Positions 46,474 to 55,446 of a stretch of DNA of 64,000 bases are shown one piece after another. How positions within the stretch are numbered: the first letter of the stretch is position 1; each line of letters opens with the position of its first letter. Below the pieces are notes generated by a model. The model saw nothing but the letters and a program-made list of their open reading frames with translations. It was not told the DNA's origin and made no database searches. A program made the position numbers and the translations under genes. The DNA is taken from NCBI RefSeq assembly GCF_025345565.1, contig NZ_CP054475.1, forward strand, positions 1,332,448 to 1,396,447, written 5' to 3'. This DNA is from Thalassolituus hydrocarboniclasticus (GTDB lineage Bacteria > Pseudomonadota > Gammaproteobacteria > Pseudomonadales > Oceanobacteraceae).

Positions 46474-46514
46474 ATTGTAGGACTTAGTGCTCACCGGGCC
46501 TTGCGCCATATCAA
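46474..46514 (-). promoter_or_regulatory. Predicted Anr/FNR-dependent promoter of hemN
   Basis: On the minus strand TTGAT-ATGG-CGCAA (46514-46501) matches the FNR consensus perfectly in one half and with two mismatches in the other. A -10 TACAAT (46479-46474) implies a start near 46467. The site then centres at about -41, the class II activator position. Confidence 0.7.
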
Positions 46515-46671
46515 GATGCTGGTCGCGACATTTAATTGACATGTATTCAACTTTTTACGACTTTGGCCGCTAACAGTCTTGATTTTGCAAAAGAACGGAC
46601 GTTTTATAGGTCTGTGAAGCTTTGCTAAATAATGACATCTGCAGAAGCAGAGACTTGAAAGGGGTGGGGAC

Positions 46672-47334
46672 ATGCCAAAGAAGCCGTTTACAGCGGAAGA
46701 AATTGCGGCGCAGCGTGAACGAATTATGGACAGTGCTTCCAGCGTGATGGCTGAAGTTGGCTTTCATCACCTGTCCATGCGCAAGCTGGCGTCGCAGTTG
46801 GGAATGACTGCGAGCAATATTTACAACTACTTCCCGAACAAAGAATCGTTATTCATTCATACCCGCCGCCGCGGCTTTGATCTGGCCTTCGCTGATATCA
46901 ACGAGCAGATGTCGAACAGCAGCAGTCCCACGGACTCTCTCTATGCTTTTGCCGGACAGCTGATTGCCTTTGCCCAGCGCTTTCCCGGCTATTATCAGCT
47001 GATGTTTCAGCCGCCGCTGCTCAGTCTGGATGAGACCGAAGCCGTTGATCAGGATATTCAGCTGCAGGTCGGACGTCTGGTTGAGGAGTGGCAGCGCCAT
47101 TTGCTGTCGTTACTCAGCGATGCCGTGCCGTCGATGGCAGAGCGCAGCGAAGCTGCGCAACAACAGCTGGCGCTGTTCTTCGTTGCTTCTATTCACGGTC
47201 TGATTGATTCCTACCGCTACCGCGCATTGCCGATGTTACTGGCCGGCGTGGATCTGATTCCGGATGAGGTGGTGCAGGCGCATATCAGCTGGTTACTGTC
47301 GACGCTGGAGCGTCAGGCAGAACGTATTGTTTGA
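46672..47334 (+). CDS. TetR-family transcriptional regulator
   Basis: The protein has 220 residues with a strong ribosome binding site (AAGGGGTGGGG). The N-terminal helix-turn-helix (HHLSMRKLASQLGMTASNIYNYFPNKESLFIH) is classic TetR. The C-terminal helical domain has GYYQLMFQPP and IHGLIDSYRYRALPML, as in a WHG-type (TetR_C) ligand domain. It is divergent from hemN. Its target is unknown; a weak short inverted repeat (TCTGC/GCAGA, 46638-46651) lies before its start codon. It is followed by a clear terminator. Confidence 0.88.
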   Translation: MPKKPFTAEEIAAQRERIMDSASSVMAEVGFHHLSMRKLASQLGMTASNIYNYFPNKESLFIHTRRRGFDLAFADINEQMSNSSSPTDSLYAFAGQLIAFAQRFPGYYQLMFQPPLLSLDETEAVDQDIQLQVGRLVEEWQRHLLSLLSDAVPSMAERSEAAQQQLALFFVASIHGLIDSYRYRALPMLLAGVDLIPDEVVQAHISWLLSTLERQAERIV

Positions 47335-47352
47335 GCTGTCTGATGCTTAAAT

Positions 47353-47382
47353 AAAAAACGCCGGTTTAACCGGCGTTTTTTT
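47353..47382. terminator. Bidirectional intrinsic terminator
   Basis: ACGCCGG and CCGGCGT pair around a 5-nt loop, flanked by A and T runs. Confidence 0.9.
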
Positions 47383-47403
47383 ATGCTCTGTTGCCGTCAG
47401 GCG

Positions 47404-47691
47404 TTAAGACACTTGCCCCGGAGTCTTACCTTCCAGCGCATACACAAAGGCCAGAATCTCGGCAATCACCTGATACAGCTGCTGCGGGATTTCATCACCC
47501 AGATCGAGCTGTCCGAGCCAGCGCATGAGTGAGGCATTTTCATACACCGGCACCTGATGCTGCAGTGCCAGCTGAATAATAGCCTGAGCCAGCTCATCCT
47601 GTCCTTTGGCACTGACTTTGGGGGCGCTGACACCGTCATAACTCAGGGCAATGGCTGCGCTGGCTTCAAGCAGGGATTGCGGAATACTCAT
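47404..47691 (-). CDS. fhlB: FlhB C-terminal domain homolog (FhlB-type)
   Basis: The protein has 95 residues. The second of two adjacent ATGs is chosen because AGGAGG is only 1 nt from the first. AIALSYDGVSAPKVSAKGQDELAQAIIQLALQHQVPVYENASLMRWL matches the cytoplasmic C-terminal domain of FlhB, but the NPTH autocleavage motif and all membrane helices are missing. Such stand-alone proteins may substitute for the FlhB C-terminus in switching export specificity. It directly follows fliK (6 bp), whose product works with FlhB on hook length. Confidence 0.85.
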   Translation of the reverse strand: MSIPQSLLEASAAIALSYDGVSAPKVSAKGQDELAQAIIQLALQHQVPVYENASLMRWLGQLDLGDEIPQQLYQVIAEILAFVYALEGKTPGQVS

Positions 47692-47700
47692 CATGCCTCC

Positions 47701-49686
47701 TTAACTGTGCACATCCACCAGACTCTGTCTGATGCTGTTGCGGCTGGTTTCCGGCAGCCGGCCGTGGCGGGCGCGTAACTCGCTGACGTCGACTCCCATC
47801 TGCTGCAGGCGGCTGCGTAACGGCTGCAGGCTGCGTTGCAGCTGTGCCAGTGTGTCCTGCTGTTCTGACCAGAAGGTTGCGGCGACCTGCGGCAGGGTCA
47901 TGTCCAGCTCCACGTCCAGTGGACCCAGTTGCTGCAGTTCGAAATGCAGTTTCAGACGCCAGCGGATGGTTTTTTTCTGCTCGCTATCGTTGCCGCCGGT
48001 TTCTTCTTTCTGCAGTTGCAGGCGGATTTCTCTGGGCTGCTGATCATCACGGAAATACAGCGGAATACTGAGGCTGTTGTCGCCGCCATTCTGCAGACGC
48101 TGGGCCTGATCCACTTCAAGTTGGGCCAGAGTGCTGTGCAGCAGGCGAAAGCCTTCCGGCAGGTTGTCACGCAGACCGGCTGGCAACGACAGTGGCAGCT
48201 CCCGCGGTGCGGAGACCTGCCCATCTCTGCCACGGTGCTGGGCAATAATCTGCAACCAGGCAAGCAGCGCTTTGCCCATGGCGGCTTTACTGTCGCTGTG
48301 CAGAAGGTGCTCAATCTTTTGCAGCAGGCTGTTGCTGATTGCAGGAGCGGGCGTTTCTGTTGCTGTTTCAAGTCGCTCGCGCGTCGTTTGCAGGGCTGCT
48401 GTTAAGGCATCTGCTGGACTGGCTGGTGCCGCTCCGGAAGGGGTATTTGAAGTATTGCCTGCAGCCTGTAATGCCGTTTTGAGTGTTTGCAGATGTTCCG
48501 CCGCTTGCGCCATTCCGGCTTTGGCCCAGAGGGTACGGAACAGCGAGCTGCTGTCTGAGGTTATTGCGGAGTCTGGTGTTGCTGCGCCAGAAATACCTGG
48601 GCCAGACATACCTTGGCCAGACATACCCGGAGCTGGCTGTGTGAGTGCGCTTTGCAGCAGGGTCATTACTTTGTTTTCGTACATAAGGCCACTGTTCAGC
48701 ACACTTTCACGCAGGGCTGCGGGCTGTTGCAGCTGCGGTATTTGCGGCAAATGGTTCAGCCACTGCTGCAGCGGCTGGCGTACACTGGCTGGCAGTCCGG
48801 GTTGCTGTAACAGTTGCTGCAAAGCTGAAGCTGAGCCCGGTAAGAGCCGTGCACTATCCGTTGCTGTTCCCATCTGAGTTGCGCCGGATGGCGTGCTGAC
48901 CGTGCCGGGCAATCCGGCTGCTGAACCTGTCATTGGTGCAGTACTGTTGCCCGCTGGTGCTCTGGCCGGGTTGGTATAGATACCGGCTGAATTGACTCCG
49001 GCCGGCAATATGCTGCTGAGCGGCGCAGAGGTTGTGGCTGTTGTGTTCAGCAAGGGCAGGCGGCTGGCCAGAAACTGGCTGATCAGAGCGGGCAGAGGCG
49101 CTGCCGGTTGTCCTGTCTGTGAGACACCGGGATTGTTGCTTGTGGCGCCTGTTGTTGGCGGTACAGGTGTTGGCGGTACAGGTATTTGCGCCGCGGTTTT
49201 GTCATTGTTTTTCAGGCTGGCCAGCAGCGCCTCGGCGGCCAGTTTCAGAGTGCTGGCTGAGGTTTCCGGTAACGGGCTGGTCTGCGGCGGGAGTTTTATG
49301 TCCGTTACGCTCAGGCGCATCTGGCCGTCTGCATCTTCGCTCAGTTGCAGGGTTAAGACGGTATTGCGCGGCAATGGGGACTGACTGTTGACCTGCAGGG
49401 TTTGAGCTTTGCCGGAGTTGTCCTGGCCTTCGAGGGTCAGGCGGTAACCGTCATCGGTGGCGATGCTGCTGATGACTCTGGCATTAAAACTCTGCGTGGC
49501 TGACTGGCGTGTGGCTTTTGCGTCTGTTCCGCTAGCCGCTGTTGCGCTGCCTGATGTTTTGCTCTGGGCAGAGGCGTCCACAGCCCGGTCCGCGTCAGCC
49601 TGAACCTTGTTCAGAGCGGCGGCTTTCAGGGTGGCAGATGAGACGAGCGGGACGGAATCGGGCAGCATAACGTTGATATCGGCCAA
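47701..49686 (-). CDS. fliK: Flagellar hook-length control protein
   Basis: The protein has 661 residues, likely with a TTG start (ATG six codons later is the alternative). The first 450 residues are low-complexity Ala/Ser/Thr/Pro/Gln-rich, including tandem stretches at about 49143-49187 and 48596-48636, as FliK rulers are. The conserved C-terminal domain (about 520-640) has IPLYFRDDQQPREIRLQLQ, RWRLKLHFELQQLGPLDVEL and LQPLRSRLQQMGVDVSEL. It sets hook length and triggers the export switch. It is divergent from the ccm operon. Confidence 0.88.
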   Translation of the reverse strand: MADINVMLPDSVPLVSSATLKAAALNKVQADADRAVDASAQSKTSGSATAASGTDAKATRQSATQSFNARVISSIATDDGYRLTLEGQDNSGKAQTLQVNSQSPLPRNTVLTLQLSEDADGQMRLSVTDIKLPPQTSPLPETSASTLKLAAEALLASLKNNDKTAAQIPVPPTPVPPTTGATSNNPGVSQTGQPAAPLPALISQFLASRLPLLNTTATTSAPLSSILPAGVNSAGIYTNPARAPAGNSTAPMTGSAAGLPGTVSTPSGATQMGTATDSARLLPGSASALQQLLQQPGLPASVRQPLQQWLNHLPQIPQLQQPAALRESVLNSGLMYENKVMTLLQSALTQPAPGMSGQGMSGPGISGAATPDSAITSDSSSLFRTLWAKAGMAQAAEHLQTLKTALQAAGNTSNTPSGAAPASPADALTAALQTTRERLETATETPAPAISNSLLQKIEHLLHSDSKAAMGKALLAWLQIIAQHRGRDGQVSAPRELPLSLPAGLRDNLPEGFRLLHSTLAQLEVDQAQRLQNGGDNSLSIPLYFRDDQQPREIRLQLQKEETGGNDSEQKKTIRWRLKLHFELQQLGPLDVELDMTLPQVAATFWSEQQDTLAQLQRSLQPLRSRLQQMGVDVSELRARHGRLPETSRNSIRQSLVDVHS

Positions 49687-49747
49687 GGTTTACGCATCTT
49701 TACCCATCTTAGTTCGGCGGCTTCCGTCCCGACAGAGGGATTTTGTA

Positions 49748-49753
49748 TATAAT
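49748..49753 (+). promoter_or_regulatory. Predicted -10 box of the ccm operon
   Basis: A perfect TATAAT is followed directly by a GCCGCGG discriminator. The ccmA ATG is 30 bp farther on. No good -35 is visible at the usual distance. Confidence 0.5.
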
Positions 49754-49782
49754 GCCGCGGATTTTTTCGAATAAGGTTCATC

Positions 49783-50430
49783 ATGACCGCCACGTCAGGC
49801 TCCACCATTATCGACTTGCAGGCCCGGCAGTTGCTGTGTGAACGCGACGACCGGGTGCTGTTTGAGCAGCTGGATGTTGCGGTTGGCAACGGTGATCTGC
49901 TGCAGCTGGCGGGGCCGAACGGCGCCGGTAAAACCACGCTGCTGCGTCTGCTGGCCGGACTGAACCGTGACTATGAAGGCGAGCTGCTGTGGTGCGGTGA
50001 ACCTCTGACCGATGACTTTTCTGCGTATGCGTCACAGCGTTTATATCAGGGCCATCTGGCGGCGGTGAAAAAAGCGCTGACGCCACTGGAGAACCTGCGC
50101 TGGCTGGTCAGCAGCTGGAGCGTCAGCGAAGATCAGCTGTGGGCGGCACTGGATGAGGTTGAGCTGGGCGGTTATGAAGAAACCGCCTGTCAGCAATTGT
50201 CGGCCGGCCAGCAGCGGCGTGTGGCCCTGGCGCGTTTATGTGTGGCGCCAACCCCGTTGTGGATTCTTGATGAACCCTTTACTGCACTCGATAAAGCCGG
50301 GGTGCGCTGGCTCGAAGGCCGCCTGCAGCGGCAGGTTGAAAGTGGCGGCGCGGTGATTATTACCAGCCACCATGCGCTGGAGAATATCGCCAGCCTGCGA
50401 CAGCTGGAGCTGGGGAGTGCACGCGCATGA
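49783..50430 (+). CDS. ccmA: Heme exporter ATP-binding subunit
   Basis: The protein has 215 residues. Walker A GPNGAGKTT, signature LSAGQQRR and Walker B LWILDEPF identify an ABC ATPase, and length and context make it CcmA. With CcmB, C and D it uses ATP to release heme-loaded CcmE in cytochrome c maturation. It is the first gene of the nine-gene string, overlapping ccmB by 4 bp. Confidence 0.95.
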   Translation: MTATSGSTIIDLQARQLLCERDDRVLFEQLDVAVGNGDLLQLAGPNGAGKTTLLRLLAGLNRDYEGELLWCGEPLTDDFSAYASQRLYQGHLAAVKKALTPLENLRWLVSSWSVSEDQLWAALDEVELGGYEETACQQLSAGQQRRVALARLCVAPTPLWILDEPFTALDKAGVRWLEGRLQRQVESGGAVIITSHHALENIASLRQLELGSARA

Positions 50431-51095
50431 GCCTGGTAACGGCAACCATCAAGCGTGATCTGCTGCTGGCGGCGCGCAATCCCGGCGAGTGGCTCAATCC
50501 GCTGATGTTTTTCTTAATGGTGGCGGCGCTGTTCCCGCTGGCGGTTGATCCGGACCCTAAGTTTTTAAGCAAGATTGCCGGCGGCGTGATCTGGGTGGCC
50601 GCGTTGCTGGCAACTTTATTGTCGCTGGATGCTCTGTATAAAGCCGATGTGGAAGATGGCTCGCTGGAGCAATGGCTGGCCTCCGGCGAGTCGTTATATG
50701 CCATGTCGCTGGGCAAGGCGCTGGTGCACTGGTGTATCAGTGGCCTGCCGTTAACCCTGATGGCGCCGGTGCTGGGGTTGATGCTGGCGCTGCCGGATGA
50801 TGCTTTCTGGGCACTGATTCTGAGTCTGGCAGTGGGCACTCCGGTACTCAGTCTGCTCGGTGCCGTCGGTGCGGCACTGACGGCGGGTGTTCGCAGCGGT
50901 GGCTTGCTGCTCAGCCTGCTGATTCTGCCGCTGTATATTCCGGTTCTGATTTTTGCTGCCAGTGCGGTGTACCATGCGGGCATTGGTATGGCCTGGAACG
51001 GCCAGATTGGTTTTCTCGGCGCCATGCTGGCGCTGGCGTTATGTCTGACGCCCTTTGCTTCGGCAGCGGCGTTAAAACTCAACTTATCGCGGTAG
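50427..51095 (+). CDS. ccmB: Heme exporter membrane subunit
   Basis: The protein has 222 residues with six hydrophobic segments and the CcmB pattern (TATIKRDLLLAARNPGEWLNPLMFFLMV, GSLEQWLASGESLYAM). It is the permease partner of CcmA in the inner membrane. It begins inside the last codons of ccmA and ends 5 bp before ccmC. Confidence 0.95.
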   Translation: MSLVTATIKRDLLLAARNPGEWLNPLMFFLMVAALFPLAVDPDPKFLSKIAGGVIWVAALLATLLSLDALYKADVEDGSLEQWLASGESLYAMSLGKALVHWCISGLPLTLMAPVLGLMLALPDDAFWALILSLAVGTPVLSLLGAVGAALTAGVRSGGLLLSLLILPLYIPVLIFAASAVYHAGIGMAWNGQIGFLGAMLALALCLTPFASAAALKLNLSR

Positions 51096-51100
51096 TTGTT

Positions 51101-51847
51101 ATGTGGCAGTGGCTTAAACAGCTGTATCACCGTCTGGGTTCACCCAAATGGTTTTATGAAATTACCACCGGCTGGATTCCCTGGCTGGCCGTTCTGTCGG
51201 TGATCGGCACAGTCGTCGGTCTGGTTCTGGGGCTGCTGTATGCGCCCGCGGATTATCTGCAGGGCAACAGCTTCCGCATTATTTATATCCATGTACCGGC
51301 TGCACTGCTGGCGCAAAGCGCTTTTATGATGATGGCGGTGGCCGGTGCGGTGTACCTGATCTGGCGCATGAAAATGGCGGCCTGGGTGGCGAAGGTGATT
51401 GCGCCTATCGGTGCCAGTTTTTGCCTGATTGCACTGCTGACCGGAGCGATCTGGGGCAAGCCAACCTGGGGTACCTGGTGGGTATGGGATGCGCGTTTAA
51501 CGTCCATGCTGTTGCTGCTGTTTCTGTATTTTGGCGTGATGGCGCTGCAGCAGGCGATGGAGTCTGAAGACAGCTCTTACCGCGCCGGCGCCATTCTGTC
51601 GCTGGTCGGTCTGGTGAATATTCCGATTATCAAATACTCAGTGGAGTGGTGGAACACCCTGCATCAGCCGGCCACGCTGAAGCTGACGGAAAAACCCAGC
51701 ATGCATCCGGACATGCTGATACCGCTGCTGATTATGATTGTTACCACCTATGTGTTCTTCGCTCTGCTGGTGATTCTGCGTACGCGCAATGAAATCTTAT
51801 GGCATGAACGTAAGCGCAGCTGGGTCAAACAGATTCTGGAGTCCTGA
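51101..51847 (+). CDS. ccmC: Heme lyase/exporter subunit CcmC
   Basis: The protein has 248 residues from ATG at 51101; an earlier frame start at 51041 lies inside ccmB. Six membrane segments and the tryptophan-rich WWD motif (WGTWWVWDARLTSMLLL) bind heme at the periplasmic surface, with two conserved His flanking. It hands heme to CcmE. The stop overlaps the ccmD start (TGATG). Confidence 0.95.
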   Translation: MWQWLKQLYHRLGSPKWFYEITTGWIPWLAVLSVIGTVVGLVLGLLYAPADYLQGNSFRIIYIHVPAALLAQSAFMMMAVAGAVYLIWRMKMAAWVAKVIAPIGASFCLIALLTGAIWGKPTWGTWWVWDARLTSMLLLLFLYFGVMALQQAMESEDSSYRAGAILSLVGLVNIPIIKYSVEWWNTLHQPATLKLTEKPSMHPDMLIPLLIMIVTTYVFFALLVILRTRNEILWHERKRSWVKQILES

Positions 51848-52035
51848 TGGAATTCAACAGTGTTAGCGAGTTTCTGGCCATGGGCCACCACGGCCTGTAT
51901 GTCTGGCTGTCCTATGGTCTGACCGCTGTGATTATTGCTTTAAATGTGGCTCAGCCGTTGCTGCGCCGTCGTCGTTTACTGAAAGAGCAGGCCCAGCGTC
52001 TGCGCCGGGAGAAAAAGCATGCACCCCAAGCGTAA
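51847..52035 (+). CDS. ccmD: Heme exporter small subunit CcmD
   Basis: The protein has 62 residues. One membrane helix ([19 protein letters not shown]) is followed by a basic cytoplasmic tail ([19 protein letters not shown]), the CcmD pattern. It stabilises CcmC-CcmE and is needed for holo-CcmE release. It overlaps ccmE by 17 bp. Confidence 0.92.
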   Translation: MEFNSVSEFLAMGHHGLYVWLSYGLTAVIIALNVAQPLLRRRRLLKEQAQRLRREKKHAPQA

Positions 52036-52480
52036 AAAACGTCTGACTCTGATTCTGTTTATGGTTCTCGGTGTGAGCAGCGCCGTTGGTCTGCTGATGT
52101 ATTCACTCAGCCAGAATATCAATCTGTTTATGACCCCGACCCAGATTGCCAGCGGTGAAGCGCCGGTTGGTCGTACTATCCGCGCCGGTGGTCTGGTTGA
52201 GCCGGGCACCGTGGTACGCGATAACAGCGGCCTGGGTGTGCGCTTTGTGGTCAGTGATGGCCGCTCGGAAGTGACCATTGCCTACGAAGGTATCCTGCCG
52301 GATCTGTTCCGTGAGGGGCAGGGCATTGTCGCCCTTGGCCAGCTTGGTGAAGACGGTGTGTTCGTCGCCTCCGAAGTACTGGCAAAACACGATGAAAACT
52401 ACATGCCGCCAGAAGTACAGGATGCGCTGGAAAAAGCGCATCAGGACGGTAAACGGGCCTTGGAAGAAGCGAGATACTGA
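52019..52480 (+). CDS. ccmE: Periplasmic heme chaperone CcmE
   Basis: The protein has 153 residues. An N-terminal membrane anchor ([22 protein letters not shown]) precedes an OB-fold domain. The C-terminal [13 protein letters not shown] carries the His that binds heme covalently and the adjacent Tyr. It carries heme from CcmC to CcmF. Confidence 0.95.
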   Translation: MHPKRKKRLTLILFMVLGVSSAVGLLMYSLSQNINLFMTPTQIASGEAPVGRTIRAGGLVEPGTVVRDNSGLGVRFVVSDGRSEVTIAYEGILPDLFREGQGIVALGQLGEDGVFVASEVLAKHDENYMPPEVQDALEKAHQDGKRALEEARY

Positions 52481-52481
52481 T

Positions 52482-54476
52482 ATGGGTAACCTGTCCGGAA
52501 TGCTGCCCGAATTTGGCCAGCTGGCACTGATTTTTGCCCTGCTGGTGGCTGCTATACAGAGTGTGCTGCCGCTGATTGGTGTGCGCCGTGGTCAGGGCTG
52601 GCTGATGGCTTATGCCCGCCCGCTGGCCAGTGCGCAGGCTGTGTTTCTGCTAATCAGTCTGGTGATTCTGGCTTACTGCTTTGTGGTGGATGATTTCTCG
52701 GTGGCTTATGTTGCCAAAAACTCCAATACCGCTCTGCCAACGGCTTACAAGATCAGTGCTGTGTGGGGCGCTCATGAAGGCTCGCTGTTGCTGTGGGTAA
52801 CCATGCTGGGCTGCTGGGGACTGGCGGTTGCCTGGTTCAGCAAATCGCTGCCGCTGGATATGGTGGCACGGGTGCTGTCGATTATGGGGATGGTGTCGGT
52901 GGGCTTTATCCTGTTCACCTTGGAAACTTCCAACCCCTTTGAACGTAACCTGCCAAGCATGCCGCACGAAGGCGCTGACCTGAATCCGCTGCTGCAGGAT
53001 TTTGGTCTGATCGTGCACCCGCCAACGCTGTATATGGGCTACGTCGGTTTGTCGGTGGCCTTTGCTTTTGCTCTGGCGGCGTTACTGGGCGGGCGTCTGG
53101 ATGCCGCCTGGGCACGCTGGTCACGTCCGTGGACTATGGCCGCCTGGATCTTTCTGACCCTGGGCATTGCTCTGGGCAGCTGGTGGGCTTATTACGAGCT
53201 TGGCTGGGGCGGCTGGTGGTTCTGGGACCCGGTTGAGAATGCTTCATTAATGCCGTGGCTGGTGGCCACTGCGTTGCTGCATTCGCTGGCGGTGACGGAA
53301 AAACGCGGTCTGTTCAAAAGCTGGACTGTACTGCTGGCTATTTTTGCCTTCTCTCTGAGTCTGCTGGGGACTTTCCTCGTGCGCTCCGGTGTACTGACCT
53401 CGGTACACGCCTTTGCCTCTGACCCTGAGCGCGGGGTGTTTATTCTGGCGCTGCTGGGTATCTGTGTCGGTGGCTCTTTGTTGCTGTATGCCATTAAAGC
53501 GCCGACCGTGGCGTCGGTGGGCCGTTACAGCTGGGTGTCGCGGGAAAGCTTCCTGCTGCTTAATAACCTGCTGTTGCTGGTGGCGGCCTTTGCCATTCTG
53601 CTGGGCACCCTGTATCCGCTGATTATCGACTTTATGGGCATGGGCAAGCTGTCGGTGGGTGCGTCCTGGTTCAACTTTATGTTTGTGCCGATCAGTGTGG
53701 TACTGGGGCTGGTGATTGCGCTGGGTGCTATGGCGCGCTGGAAAGCCGATGACCTCAAGCGTCTGGGCTCTGAAACCGTGGCGGCTATGGTTGCCGCTGT
53801 GCTGTTGGGCTTTGCCGTGCCTCTGCTGGCTGACGGCACAATGAACTGGAAAGTGCTGCTGGGTATGGGCGTCAGCTTCTGGCTGATTGGTGCCACGCTG
53901 GTGGATGTGTGGAAAAAAGCCCGTGGCCGTTTAAGCCGCATTCCGCAGCTGGGTCTGAGCTATCAGGGCATGGTACTGGCGCACCTGGGTGTGGCGATTA
54001 CCATTATCGGCGTCACTATGGTGGCGAATTACAGCACTGAAGTATCGGTTCGTATGGCCAAAGGCGATTCAGAAATGCTCGGCGATTACCGCTTTGAATT
54101 TGTTGATGCCGGCCATGTAGAAGGACCGAACTACGTGTCTGATGCTGTTCGTTTCCGCGTGTATGACGGTGAGCGCGAGATTGCTCTGCTGCAACCGGAG
54201 AAACGCCGTTACAACGCCAGCGGTTCGATCATGACTGAAGCGGCGATTGATGTATCGTTGTTCCGCGATCTGTATGTCTCTATGGGTGAACCTCTGGCCG
54301 ATGGTGCCTGGGGTATGCGTCTGCAGGTAAAACCTTTTATGCGCTGGGTATGGCTGGGGGCGATCTTTATGTCGCTGGGTGGCTTGCTGGCCATGCTGGA
54401 TAAACGTTACCGCCAGCGTAAAAATGCACCACAGAATAATGCTCAGGCAAACACTGCACAGGAGGTGACCGCATGA
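52482..54476 (+). CDS. ccmF: Cytochrome c heme lyase CcmF
   Basis: The protein has 664 residues from MGNLSGMLPEFGQL; an earlier frame start at 52278 lies inside ccmE. About fourteen membrane segments, the WWD domain (GWGGWWFWDPVENASLMPWL) and conserved His residues (HAFASDPERG region) define CcmF. It ligates heme to apocytochrome c with CcmH/I. The stop overlaps ccmG by 4 bp. Confidence 0.96.
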   Translation: MGNLSGMLPEFGQLALIFALLVAAIQSVLPLIGVRRGQGWLMAYARPLASAQAVFLLISLVILAYCFVVDDFSVAYVAKNSNTALPTAYKISAVWGAHEGSLLLWVTMLGCWGLAVAWFSKSLPLDMVARVLSIMGMVSVGFILFTLETSNPFERNLPSMPHEGADLNPLLQDFGLIVHPPTLYMGYVGLSVAFAFALAALLGGRLDAAWARWSRPWTMAAWIFLTLGIALGSWWAYYELGWGGWWFWDPVENASLMPWLVATALLHSLAVTEKRGLFKSWTVLLAIFAFSLSLLGTFLVRSGVLTSVHAFASDPERGVFILALLGICVGGSLLLYAIKAPTVASVGRYSWVSRESFLLLNNLLLLVAAFAILLGTLYPLIIDFMGMGKLSVGASWFNFMFVPISVVLGLVIALGAMARWKADDLKRLGSETVAAMVAAVLLGFAVPLLADGTMNWKVLLGMGVSFWLIGATLVDVWKKARGRLSRIPQLGLSYQGMVLAHLGVAITIIGVTMVANYSTEVSVRMAKGDSEMLGDYRFEFVDAGHVEGPNYVSDAVRFRVYDGEREIALLQPEKRRYNASGSIMTEAAIDVSLFRDLYVSMGEPLADGAWGMRLQVKPFMRWVWLGAIFMSLGGLLAMLDKRYRQRKNAPQNNAQANTAQEVTA

Positions 54477-54988
54477 ACCGCGCGTTCCTGTTTATCCCAT
54501 TGGTCGGTTTTATTGCCATGGGCATTCTGTTCTGGATTGGTCTGGGTCAGGAGGATAAAACCTCGCTGCCGTCACCCTTAATCGGTAAGCCGTTTCCGAC
54601 CTTTATTCTTAATACCGTTGAGTCCGGCGAAAGCACCAATCATTTGCCGCAGGAACCGGTGTTGGTGAACGTCTGGGCCACCTGGTGCCCAACCTGTAAA
54701 GCTGAGCATGCTTTTTTAAATGAGCTGGCAAAAGAAGGCGTTAAAATCGTCGGCATTAATTACAAAGACGATGATTTTAAAGCCCGTCAGTGGCTCAGCG
54801 CGTACGGCAATCCTTATCTGTTTAATATCGCTGATCCGGACGGAAAATTAGGTCTGGAGCTGGGCGTTTATGGCGCACCGGAAACCTTTCTGGTCGACAG
54901 CAAAGGGATTATCCGCGCTAAGCATATCGGCGATCTGAATACTGCGGTCTGGGCCAAACTGCAGCCGCAATTTGAGGCGATGCAATGA
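54473..54988 (+). CDS. ccmG: Thiol:disulfide reductase CcmG/DsbE
   Basis: The protein has 171 residues. A membrane anchor leads to a thioredoxin fold with the active site WATWCPTCK and the CcmG acidic loop (GVYGAPETFLVD). It reduces the CXXCH cysteines of apocytochrome c, or CcmH. It overlaps both neighbours by 4 bp. Confidence 0.95.
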   Translation: MNRAFLFIPLVGFIAMGILFWIGLGQEDKTSLPSPLIGKPFPTFILNTVESGESTNHLPQEPVLVNVWATWCPTCKAEHAFLNELAKEGVKIVGINYKDDDFKARQWLSAYGNPYLFNIADPDGKLGLELGVYGAPETFLVDSKGIIRAKHIGDLNTAVWAKLQPQFEAMQ

Positions 54989-55446
54989 AGCAAATGTTTC
55001 TGTTTCTCTGCCTGTTGCTGCCACTGTCAGCGCTGGCAACGGTCGATGGTTATAAATACCCCTTTGACGATCCTGAGGATGCCGCGCGCTTCGAGCAGCT
55101 GGCGCAGGATTTACGCTGCCCGAAATGTCAGAACCAGAACCTGGCGGATTCCAATGCACCGGTCGCGGTTGATCTGCGCGATAAAGTGTATGAGCTGATG
55201 CAGGAAGGTCAGAGTGACGAAGAAATTGTCGGCTATCTGGTTGACCGTTACGGCGATTTTGTACGCTATAACCCGCCGTTCCGCGCAGAAACCGTGTTGC
55301 TGTGGTTTGGCCCGGCGCTGGTTTTCATTTTTGGTCTGTTGTTACTGGTGCTGATCCGTCGTGGTCAGAAACAACCACCGAAACCACTGAGTGCAGAAGA
55401 ACAGGCACGTCTGCAGGCATTAAAAAATAAGGCGAAATCTTCATGA
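54985..55446 (+). CDS. ccmH: Cytochrome c maturation protein CcmH (CcmL-type)
   Basis: The protein has 153 residues with a signal peptide. The redox motif LRCPKCQNQNLADSNAPVA is conserved. A short C-terminal membrane helix (LVFIFGLLLLVLI) anchors it. It is the stand-alone N-terminal half of the fused E. coli CcmH and presents apocytochrome thiols to CcmF. Confidence 0.95.
   Translation: MKQMFLFLCLLLPLSALATVDGYKYPFDDPEDAARFEQLAQDLRCPKCQNQNLADSNAPVAVDLRDKVYELMQEGQSDEEIVGYLVDRYGDFVRYNPPFRAETVLLWFGPALVFIFGLLLLVLIRRGQKQPPKPLSAEEQARLQALKNKAKSS

Noticed and set aside
46536-46550. TTGA-N7-TCAA inverted repeat as a second FNR site before hemN
   Set aside because: It is 15 nt long, one base off the 14-nt FNR geometry, so more likely chance or part of a TetR-side promoter.
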